Below are positions 1 through 5,169 of a stretch of DNA of 5,169 bases, one piece after another. This DNA is from Wenzhouxiangellaceae bacterium (lineage in GTDB: Bacteria; Pseudomonadota; Gammaproteobacteria; Xanthomonadales; Wenzhouxiangellaceae): NCBI GenBank assembly GCA_023258355.1, contig JALQZL010000106.1:1-5169 (forward strand), written 5' to 3'. The translations under genes and the position numbers were made by a program. The notes beneath the pieces were generated by a model. It did no database searches. It was given only the letters and a program-made list of their open reading frames with translations, and was not told the origin of the DNA. Every line of letters starts with the position of its first letter. Positions within the stretch are counted from its first letter, which is position 1.

Positions 1-1
1 C

Positions 2-142
2 CGACGTGGCCATCACAGATTGTTTCTGGCCATGCAGGGTCAGAGCAAAGAGATCGGCGGGTTTTTGCCTGAGCAAGAAAGGCAGGCACTCGGCGAATTG
101 TTGACAAACACTTTGGCTCAGCGCACGGCGTGGGGAGCCTGA
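2..142 (+). CDS. C-terminal fragment of probable DUF2244 family protein (5' end outside window)
   Basis: An open frame runs from the window edge to a TGA at 140-142 and gives 46 residues. The end of the protein reads ...KEIGGFLPEQERQAL.., followed by a short amphipathic stretch. A hydrophobic/basic strand, then an IG-x-FL-x(2)-x-ER-x-L pattern, resembles the C-terminus of DUF2244 proteins, which are small membrane proteins of unknown function. From general knowledge, DUF2244 genes often lie just upstream of coxB in beta- and gammaproteobacteria, and this one ends 32 bases before coxB. The membrane segments expected in the N-terminal part lie outside the window, so the family call rests on a short tail plus gene context. 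The role is unknown; a link to oxidase assembly is only a guess from position. Confidence 0.55.
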   Translation, partial: RRGHHRLFLAMQGQSKEIGGFLPEQERQALGELLTNTLAQRTAWGA

Positions 143-158
143 CAAATCAACGTATTAA

Positions 159-164
159 AAGAGA
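159..164 (+). promoter_or_regulatory. Weak ribosome binding site supporting the coxB start at 175
   Basis: AAGAGA lies 10 bases before the ATG at 175. It is a modest Shine-Dalgarno match, but it sits at a suitable distance. It favours this ATG over the in-frame GTG at 130, which lies inside the upstream gene and would add 15 polar residues ahead of the hydrophobic N-terminus. Confidence 0.5.
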
Positions 165-174
165 CAGTTGCGAT

Positions 175-1002
175 ATGAAACGATTAAATGAATGGATTGT
201 GGGTGTGGCTGTGCTGGCTGTCATCATGGTCATCACCTGGGGAATGTTTGCGGTGGGCGATAACATGCGTCCAGGCACAACACCATTCAGCCAAGATGTT
301 TATGCACTGCACAACACCGTGCTGGGTGTGGTCACCGTTATCGGTGTTTTGGTGTTCACCGCCATGTTCACCTCCATTGTTCTGCATAGCAAAAAGCGCC
401 ACCCAAACGCAGCCAAATTCACCCACTCGACCAAGGCGGAGATTATCTGGACCGCTATCCCTGTTCTGATTCTGGTTGTGATGGCTGTTCCTGCTACCCG
501 CGTTCTCATTGAGATGGAAGACACTGGCAATGCGGAAATGAACGTCAAGGTCACGGGTTATCAGTGGTTATGGAAATATGACTACCTTGAAGATGACATC
601 AGTATTTATTCTGCATTAGACCGAGACAGCAACCGTGCCCGGCAAATAGGGTCTGATATCAAACCTGCTGAAGTAGAGAACTATCTTTTGGAAGTGAATA
701 ATCGGCTTGTTCTACCCGTCGACACAAAGATTCGCTTCTTGCTCACCGCTGATGATGTAATTCACTCATGGTGGGTTCCTGATTTGGGATGGAAACGAGA
801 CGCCATTCCAGGGATGGTGAATGAAGCATGGACGTTGATCGAGGAAGAGGGTATTTATCGCGGCCAGTGTGCGGAGTTATGTGGCAAGGACCACGGCTTT
901 ATGCCGATCGTCGTTGAGGCCATCTCTAAAGAGGCCTATGCCGCTTGGGTGGCTGAGCAGAAAGGAACCTCCACTGTTCAAAATGCCAATGTCACGCCCT
1001 AA
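175..1002 (+). CDS. coxB: Cytochrome c oxidase subunit II, CuA-containing
   Basis: This 275-residue subunit receives electrons from cytochrome c in the periplasm and passes them through the binuclear CuA centre to heme a of subunit I. Residues about 7-27 form a hydrophobic signal-like segment. Two membrane helices follow (about 44-70 and 88-110), then a periplasmic cupredoxin domain. The CuA ligands are all visible: H197 in VIHSWWVP, then C232, E234, C236, H240 and M243 in GQCAELCGKDHGFM. The aromatic electron-entry patch is GYQWLW (W131, W133). A loop at about 145-170 is of the kind common in beta/gammaproteobacterial subunit II. There is no CxxCH motif, so this is not the form with a fused cytochrome c domain. 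Length is normal for the family. The frame extends up to a GTG at 130, but the ATG at 175 begins directly before the signal-like segment and has a better-placed ribosome site. It is the first structural gene of the oxidase operon, 53 bases ahead of ctaD. Confidence 0.97.
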   Translation: MKRLNEWIVGVAVLAVIMVITWGMFAVGDNMRPGTTPFSQDVYALHNTVLGVVTVIGVLVFTAMFTSIVLHSKKRHPNAAKFTHSTKAEIIWTAIPVLILVVMAVPATRVLIEMEDTGNAEMNVKVTGYQWLWKYDYLEDDISIYSALDRDSNRARQIGSDIKPAEVENYLLEVNNRLVLPVDTKIRFLLTADDVIHSWWVPDLGWKRDAIPGMVNEAWTLIEEEGIYRGQCAELCGKDHGFMPIVVEAISKEAYAAWVAEQKGTSTVQNANVTP

Positions 1003-1037
1003 CAAAGCCACTCTTTTTTCATAAATTCAGAGGCAAT

Positions 1038-1045
1038 AGAGAAGG
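1038..1045 (+). promoter_or_regulatory. Strong ribosome binding site of ctaD
   Basis: AGAGAAGG is a good Shine-Dalgarno match 10 bases before the ATG at 1056. It fixes the start of subunit I in the 53-base coxB-ctaD spacer, where no other feature was found. Confidence 0.7.
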
Positions 1046-1055
1046 TAAATAAACA

Positions 1056-2669
1056 ATGACTGACACGACACTTGCTCACAGTGATTCGCACGACCATCAT
1101 CCTACTGGATTAGCCAGATGGTTGTTTACAACGAACCACAAGGAGATCGGGACACTGTATTTGGTGTTCTCGTTAGTGATGTTCCTAGTGGGCGGAGCCA
1201 TGGCGCTTGTCATCCGCGCCGAGCTGTTCGCGCCTGGCCTCCACTTGGTCAACCCAGAGTTCTTTAACCAAATGACCACCATGCACGCGCTGGTCATGAT
1301 TTTTGCTGCAGTCATGCCTGCCTTCGTTGGCCTTGCAAACTGGATGGTTCCTCTCATGATCGGGGCGCCTGACATGGCGTTGCCACGCATGAACAACTGG
1401 TCCTTCTGGATTATGCCGTTTGCATTCACATTATTACTATCCACTTTGTTTATGCCATCTGGCGGGCCCGCATCAGGGTGGACCCTCTACCCACCACTTT
1501 CCTTGCAAGGGGGTAACAGCTTGGCTTTCGTCATTCTGGCGATCCACCTGATGGGCATCTCATCCATTATGGGTTCGATTAACATCATTGCCACCATTCT
1601 CAATATGCGCGCACCTGGCATGACACTTTTGAGAATGCCCATGTTTGTCTGGACTTGGCTCATCACCGCCTTCCTTCTCATTGCGGTTATGCCCGTACTG
1701 GCTGGTGCGGTGACTATGCTTCTCACTGATCGTTTCTTTGGCACCAGCTTCTTCAACGCCGCTGGTGGTGGAGATCCCGTCTTGTACCAACACATCTTTT
1801 GGTTCTTCGGACACCCAGAGGTGTACATCATGATCTTGCCGGCCTTCGGGATCGTCTCTGAAATTATCCCGACCTTCTCACGCAAAAAGCTGTTCGGTTA
1901 TACCTCAATGGTATACGCCACAGCATCGATCGCCTTCTTGTCCTTTATCGTTTGGGCGCATCATATGTTCACTGTGGGAATGCCCCTAGGTGCGGCGCTA
2001 TTTTTCATGTACGCCACAATGGTGATTGCCGTACCGACCGGCGTGAAGATTTTTAACTGGGTCAGCACGATGTGGCGCGGGTCGATGACCTTTGAAACGC
2101 CGATGTTGTTCGCCCTAGGGTTCGTTGTGCTGTTCACGATTGGCGGTTTATCTGGTGTGATGTTGGCGATCGTGCCGGCGGATTTCCAGTACCACGATAC
2201 TTATTTTGTGGTGGCTCACTTCCACTACGTGCTCGTCACTGGGGCAGTCTTTGCGATCATGGCCTCTGTTTACTACTGGATTCCTAAGTGGACAGGCAAC
2301 ATGTACAACGAGACACTCGGTAAGATTCACTTTTGGTGGTCTACCTTCTGGGTGAATGTGTTGTTCTTCCCGCAACACTACCTCGGTCTGGCCGGCATGC
2401 CGCGTCGGATTCCGGATTATGCGATTCAATTCACCGAATTTAATGTCATTTCATCGATCGGTGGGTTTGCCTTCGGCCTTGGTCAGTTGTTATTTGTCTA
2501 CATCGTTTGGCAGTGTGCCCGAGGCGGTCAAAAAGCCACTGATGGGGTCTGGGAAGGCGCACGTGGCTTGGAATGGACCGTCCCCTCGCCTGCGCCACTT
2601 CACACATTTGACACGCCACCCGATGTCGACCACCCTGACTATGTGGCCCACACCAGCGGAACGTCATGA
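1056..2669 (+). CDS. ctaD: Cytochrome c oxidase subunit I, aa3-type (type A1 heme-copper oxidase)
   Basis: The 537-residue catalytic subunit reduces O2 to water at heme a3-CuB and pumps protons across the inner membrane. It has the usual 12 hydrophobic helices. Heme a ligands are H77 (TMHALV) and H390, and the heme a3 ligand is H388 (VAHFHY). CuB ligands are H253, H302 and H303, with Y257 of GHPEVY as the cross-linked tyrosine. D-channel residues D106, N95 and N113 lead to E255. K-channel residues are S268, T328 and K331. H380/D381 match the Mg/Mn site and R450/R451 the heme-propionate arginine pair. Assignments come from alignment by eye with the well-studied Paracoccus enzyme, with a constant offset of 23 residues from the HPEVY region onward and 18 near D106. 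The XGHPEV motif with E255 marks type A1. The N-terminus has a short His-rich stretch (H8-H15). The stop overlaps the start of the next small ORF (ATGA), suggesting coupled translation. Confidence 0.99.
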   Translation: MTDTTLAHSDSHDHHPTGLARWLFTTNHKEIGTLYLVFSLVMFLVGGAMALVIRAELFAPGLHLVNPEFFNQMTTMHALVMIFAAVMPAFVGLANWMVPLMIGAPDMALPRMNNWSFWIMPFAFTLLLSTLFMPSGGPASGWTLYPPLSLQGGNSLAFVILAIHLMGISSIMGSINIIATILNMRAPGMTLLRMPMFVWTWLITAFLLIAVMPVLAGAVTMLLTDRFFGTSFFNAAGGGDPVLYQHIFWFFGHPEVYIMILPAFGIVSEIIPTFSRKKLFGYTSMVYATASIAFLSFIVWAHHMFTVGMPLGAALFFMYATMVIAVPTGVKIFNWVSTMWRGSMTFETPMLFALGFVVLFTIGGLSGVMLAIVPADFQYHDTYFVVAHFHYVLVTGAVFAIMASVYYWIPKWTGNMYNETLGKIHFWWSTFWVNVLFFPQHYLGLAGMPRRIPDYAIQFTEFNVISSIGGFAFGLGQLLFVYIVWQCARGGQKATDGVWEGARGLEWTVPSPAPLHTFDTPPDVDHPDYVAHTSGTS

Positions 2670-2797
2670 GCCCAGCTGGTCAATCCTCTAGCCCCAAGCG
2701 CCGTGCTGTGTTGAGAACAGCATGGGCCTTGGTGGCGGTGGCATTTGGAATCTACGCCCTTTTTGTCGGTAGGGCTTTCTGGCAGGGCGGTTTGTGA
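2666..2797 (+). CDS. Small single-pass membrane protein, probable cytochrome oxidase small assembly protein
   Basis: The 43-residue frame runs from the ATG at 2666 (ATGA overlap with the ctaD stop) to a TGA at 2795-2797, which overlaps the GTG start of ctaG. The protein has a short polar, basic N-terminus (KRR at 11-13), one hydrophobic helix (about 19-35, AWALVAVAFGIYALFVG) and a short tail ending in FWQGGL. By the positive-inside rule the N-terminus should face the cytoplasm. Tiny membrane proteins of this size between ctaD and ctaG are known in betaproteobacteria and annotated as cytochrome oxidase small assembly proteins. The position, size and topology here fit, although no strict motif exists to confirm it. 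The two 4-base overlaps argue that it is truly translated. A role in CuB insertion or subunit I maturation together with CtaG is inferred from position only. Confidence 0.75.
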   Translation: MSPAGQSSSPKRRAVLRTAWALVAVAFGIYALFVGRAFWQGGL

Positions 2798-3378
2798 GCG
2801 AGCCGTCTGTGCAAAACTCGGCTGGTGTGGGGGCGCGCTTTCGGTATGTGGCCCGCCTCTCACTTTTTGCAGTTGCCATGTTTGGGTTTGGCTATCTTTT
2901 AGTCCCTCTCTACGATAAGTTTTGTGAAGTCACAGGCATTGGCGGCCGAACAGCAGCGGGTCCTGTCACAGAGTATCTGCCTACAGAGATAGATGAATCT
3001 CGCTTAGTCACCGTCCATTTCGATGCGAATGTGAACTCATCCCTCCCCTGGGCATTCACGCCGGCTCAAAAGATGATGAGTGTGCATCCCGGACAAATGT
3101 ACGAAACCAGTTACACAGCTACTAACCGGTCTGACCAAACCGTTGTGGCTCAAGCTGTTCCCAGCGTAGCCCCCGGCCAGGCAGCTTTGTACTTCAACAA
3201 GACGGAATGTTTCTGTTTTACAGAACAACTGCTTGCACCGGGAGAGACACGTGAAATGCCGGTTCGTTTCTTTGTACACCCAGATCTGCCGCCGGATACG
3301 AATCTGGTGACATTGTCATACATCGTGTACAAAAATGAGGATGCCACAGCGCGTCAGATTGTGGCACTGAACCCATAA
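2794..3378 (+). CDS. ctaG: Cytochrome c oxidase assembly protein CtaG/Cox11 (CuB copper chaperone)
   Basis: This 194-residue membrane-anchored chaperone delivers copper to the CuB site of subunit I during assembly. A single membrane helix spans about residues 20-38, followed by the Cox11 hallmark VPLYDKFCEVTGIGG with C44. The periplasmic domain is an immunoglobulin-like beta sandwich and carries the copper-binding CFCF motif (C139, C141) in KTECFCF. The late VHPDLP segment and the strand LSYIVYK are also typical. Length matches bacterial Cox11. The start is GTG at 2794, overlapping the stop of the preceding small ORF by four bases (GTGA). No later ATG would preserve the N-terminal membrane helix. 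Translation is therefore probably coupled to the upstream reading frame, with only a G-rich stretch at 2781-2790 as a possible ribosome site. This is the Cox11 family, not the unrelated Bacillus CtaG (caa3-type) family. Confidence 0.97.
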   Translation: MSEPSVQNSAGVGARFRYVARLSLFAVAMFGFGYLLVPLYDKFCEVTGIGGRTAAGPVTEYLPTEIDESRLVTVHFDANVNSSLPWAFTPAQKMMSVHPGQMYETSYTATNRSDQTVVAQAVPSVAPGQAALYFNKTECFCFTEQLLAPGETREMPVRFFVHPDLPPDTNLVTLSYIVYKNEDATARQIVALNP

Positions 3379-3450
3379 TCTCATTAAAATAGTGCTGGCT
3401 AGTCGAGTGACACAGCCAATAGTTTAGGTGGAAAACAGAGGATAAGTTTC
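3379..3450 (+). other. ctaG-coxC spacer with the coxC ribosome binding site
   Basis: These 72 bases contain AGAGGA at 3437-3442, well placed 8 bases before the coxC ATG. They also contain a weak inverted repeat, TGGCT at 3396-3400 and AGCCA at 3414-3418, with a 13-base loop and no T-run after it. It does not look like a terminator. Some betaproteobacteria carry a small DUF2970 gene at this point; no open frame with such a membrane segment is present here. Confidence 0.6.
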
Positions 3451-4311
3451 ATGGCACAGGGCAGTTACTACGTACCCCACACCGCAAAGTGGCCCATTGT
3501 GGGCTCAATCGGCTTATTTACGCTCATGGCAGGCGGTGCCAATTGGTTAAACCATAACCCAGCTGGCCCCTATGTTTTTGCAGCAGGCGCTGCCATCATC
3601 ATCTTGATGGTGTTTGGCTGGTTCGCCGATGTGATTCGCGAGTCGGAGAGTGGCATGTATAGCCAAGCCGTGGATGCCTCTTTCCGTCAAGGGATGATTT
3701 GGTTCATCTTCTCTGAAGTCATGTTTTTTGCCGCATTTTTCGGTGCACTCTTTTATGCACGGGTCTTTTCTGTGCCTTGGTTAGGCGGCGAAGGCACCGG
3801 TGCGATGACCAATTTCTTACTCTGGCCGTCTTACGAGGCCACTTGGCCCACTCATGGGCCCGCCGCCTTAGGTGGTGAGTTCCAAACAATCCCAGGCTTT
3901 GGTTTACCACTTATCAACACATTGATCCTCCTGACATCTGGTGTAACCATCACCATGGCACACTGGGCGCTGAAGAAGGCCCAGCGTGGTGCTCTCATTG
4001 CGTGGATGCTCGCCACAGTCTCGCTCGGAAGTGTGTTCTTATACATTCAAGCCTTCGAATACGTTCATGCCTACAAAGATCTGGGCCTTACCCTCGGCTC
4101 TGGCATTTACGGCTCAACCTTCTTCATGCTCACAGGCTTCCACGGACTACACGTGTTCATTGGCTCGCTTATGCTGCTAGTGATTACCTTTAGATGCATG
4201 GCTGGCCACTTTACAAAGAAAAATCACTTCGGCTTTGAGGCTGCTGCTTGGTACTGGCACTTCGTCGATGTGGTTTGGCTCGGCCTGTTTATCTTTGTCT
4301 ATGTGGTCTAG
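3451..4311 (+). CDS. coxC: Cytochrome c oxidase subunit III
   Basis: This 286-residue subunit has seven predicted membrane helices. It has no metal centre; in the family it binds lipids, stabilises subunit I and supports sustained proton uptake into the D channel. Recognisable family segments are FRQGMIWFIFSEVMFF (about 78-93, with the conserved Glu E89), TLILLTSGVTITMAHWAL (about 157-174), GFHGLHVFIG (about 229-238) and the C-terminal AAWYWHFVDVVWL (about 265-277). The extended loop between helices III and IV (about 105-150) is common in beta/gammaproteobacterial CoxC. The start has a clear ribosome site. The last residues, FVYVV, lie right before the TAG at 4309-4311, as is usual for the family. 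It is the last oxidase structural gene in the window and is followed after 7 bases by an AI-2E-family gene, so it is probably cotranscribed with it. Confidence 0.98.
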   Translation: MAQGSYYVPHTAKWPIVGSIGLFTLMAGGANWLNHNPAGPYVFAAGAAIIILMVFGWFADVIRESESGMYSQAVDASFRQGMIWFIFSEVMFFAAFFGALFYARVFSVPWLGGEGTGAMTNFLLWPSYEATWPTHGPAALGGEFQTIPGFGLPLINTLILLTSGVTITMAHWALKKAQRGALIAWMLATVSLGSVFLYIQAFEYVHAYKDLGLTLGSGIYGSTFFMLTGFHGLHVFIGSLMLLVITFRCMAGHFTKKNHFGFEAAAWYWHFVDVVWLGLFIFVYVV

Positions 4312-4318
4312 AATTTAA

Positions 4319-5169
4319 ATGGAGGGCACCTCCCCACGGCTGATGACTGCAAGCCTTTGGCTCGTGGTCATTGCCATCAGTCTTTATCTGCTGGTGATTG
4401 CAAGGGATCTCTTGATCCCCCTCGTGTTGGCCGTTTTTGTCTGGTACCTCATTAATTTGCTTGCTCGCCAGTTTGCTCGAATCAAATTTTCCGGCAGGCC
4501 ACTGCCTGTTGGCCTGCAGTTTCTTTTTGCCATCATTGTTGCTGCCACCATGGCGGGACTATTTGGCAAACTCATCACCGCAAACATCAACCAGGTGATT
4601 GACACAGCGCCTGCGTATCAAGAAAACATCACTCGGCTGATTGGTGAGAACTTTGCGCGGTTTGGCTTGGAAGAGCCACCCGCCCTGAGAAGCCTTATTG
4701 AGGGCATTAATTTTGCCACTTTACTTAGGAACCTCGCCAGCGCCTTGGGAAGCCTGATGGGCAATATTGGCTTAATTACCGTTTATTTGGTGTTCCTTTT
4801 CTTAGAGCAAAAGTTCTTCCAGCAGAAGATGAGGGCTATCTTTCCGAATGAAACACAGTTTCAAATGGCCAGTAAAATTCTGCGCCGAATTGATCAGGAT
4901 GTGTCCATCTATCTCGGCATTAAGACAATGGTCAGCGCCCTGACTGGACTGGTCTCATGGGCCATCATGTCTGCTGTTGGTCTGGATTTTGCTGGCTTTT
5001 GGGCTTTGCTGATATTTGTACTTAACTTTATTCCAAATATCGGGTCCTTGATTGCAACCGTTTTGCCTACCCTATTGGCCCTGTTGCAGTTTGATACCCT
5101 CCTCCCATTTATGGTGGTCGGACTTGGGGTTGGTGCCACTCAAATCGTCGTTGGCAACTTTCTTGAACC
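4319..5169 (+). CDS. AI-2E/PerM family membrane protein, 3' end outside window
   Basis: An open frame continues to the window edge without a stop, giving 283 residues plus part of a codon. The N-terminus has two closely spaced hydrophobic helices (about 12-28 and 31-48), then another at about 63-83. A soluble, partly amphipathic region follows (about 84-145), then a helix at about 147-163 and further hydrophobic helices from about 200. The segment FWALLIFVLNFIPNIGS (about 227-243) and GNFLEP at the edge are strong hallmarks of the AI-2E transporter (PerM/YdiK/TqsA) family. Members are usually near 350 residues, so roughly 60-80 are missing. Family members are proposed to export AI-2 or to act as Na+/H+ antiporters or permeases; the substrate cannot be told here. 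Two starts are possible: ATG at 4319, 7 bases after coxC, without a clear ribosome site, or ATG at 4343 (residue 9), with GGAGGG at 4321-4326 upstream but rather far away. Both leave the first helix intact. Confidence 0.9.
   Translation, partial: MEGTSPRLMTASLWLVVIAISLYLLVIARDLLIPLVLAVFVWYLINLLARQFARIKFSGRPLPVGLQFLFAIIVAATMAGLFGKLITANINQVIDTAPAYQENITRLIGENFARFGLEEPPALRSLIEGINFATLLRNLASALGSLMGNIGLITVYLVFLFLEQKFFQQKMRAIFPNETQFQMASKILRRIDQDVSIYLGIKTMVSALTGLVSWAIMSAVGLDFAGFWALLIFVLNFIPNIGSLIATVLPTLLALLQFDTLLPFMVVGLGVGATQIVVGNFLE
4321..4333 (+). promoter_or_regulatory. Short GC-rich hairpin over the only Shine-Dalgarno-like sequence of the AI-2E gene
   Basis: GGAGG (4321-4325) and CCTCC (4329-4333) form a perfect 5-bp stem with a 3-base loop. 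No T-run follows, so it is not a classical intrinsic terminator. If translation begins at 4343, the hairpin would bury its GGAGG; if it begins at 4319, the hairpin lies within codons 1-5. A regulatory role is speculative, and a stem this short can occur by chance. Confidence 0.35.

Noticed and set aside
101..106. Perfect TTGACA -35-like hexamer inside the end of the DUF2244-like gene
   Set aside because: At 16-18 bases downstream there is only GC-rich sequence (around 123-130) and nothing like TATAAT, so a sigma-70 promoter is not supported.
130..174. Upstream GTG start for coxB at 130, overlapping the preceding gene
   Set aside because: It would add 15 polar, charged residues before the signal-like segment and lacks a good ribosome site. 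The ATG at 175 fits the family better.
1003..1036. T-run (1013-1018) after coxB as a possible terminator
   Set aside because: The T-run is not preceded by a stable hairpin. The only pairing (GCC..TC with GAGGC at about 1029-1034) is bulged and places the T-run inside the loop.
1097..2667. Several minus-strand open frames of 73-132 codons opposite ctaD
   Set aside because: They lie antisense to a highly conserved gene, resemble no known protein and lack sensible starts. They are by-products of ctaD codon use.
3362..3377. TGGCAC, resembling the first half of a sigma-54 promoter, at the end of ctaG
   Set aside because: The matching TTGC/GC element at the required spacing is absent (CCAT is found), and the bases are coding.
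3384..3418. TAAAAT box and TGGCT/AGCCA inverted repeat as an internal promoter or operator for coxC
   Set aside because: There is no convincing -35 at 16-18 bases. The stem is only 5 bp with a 13-base loop, so chance is an adequate explanation.

Overview
This window holds most of an operon for an aa3-type (heme-copper, type A1) cytochrome c oxidase, all on the + strand. In order: the 3' end of a probable DUF2244 membrane-protein gene (2-142); coxB, subunit II with the CuA site (175-1002); ctaD, subunit I with heme a, heme a3 and CuB (1056-2669); a 43-residue single-pass membrane protein (2666-2797); ctaG/cox11, the CuB-insertion copper chaperone (2794-3378); coxC, subunit III (3451-4311); and the start of an AI-2E/PerM-family membrane protein (4319 to the window edge, no stop reached).

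The organism looks like a gamma- or betaproteobacterium. The order coxB-ctaD-small ORF-ctaG-coxC, with a DUF2244-like gene upstream, is typical of those classes, and the subunit II loop and Cox11 type fit. The sequence alone does not settle genus or order. Base composition looks mid-range and even along the window, with no sign of recent transfer, insertion sequences, tRNAs, rRNAs or CRISPR repeats.

The genes form one functional unit. Subunit II takes electrons from cytochrome c through CuA and passes them to heme a and the heme a3-CuB site in subunit I. CtaG supplies copper to CuB, the small protein is probably an assembly accessory, and subunit III stabilises the complex. All expected metal ligands and proton-channel residues are present in ctaD, so the oxidase should be an active proton pump. 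ctaD, the small ORF and ctaG are joined by two 4-base stop/start overlaps, which suggests translational coupling. Spacers between the other genes are 32-72 bases, or 7 bases before the AI-2E gene, and no convincing internal terminator was seen.

I found no clearly undescribed system. The points most worth checking are the tiny overlapping membrane ORF, the AI-2E-family gene placed directly after coxC where other oxidase assembly genes often lie, and a small hairpin at the start of that gene.
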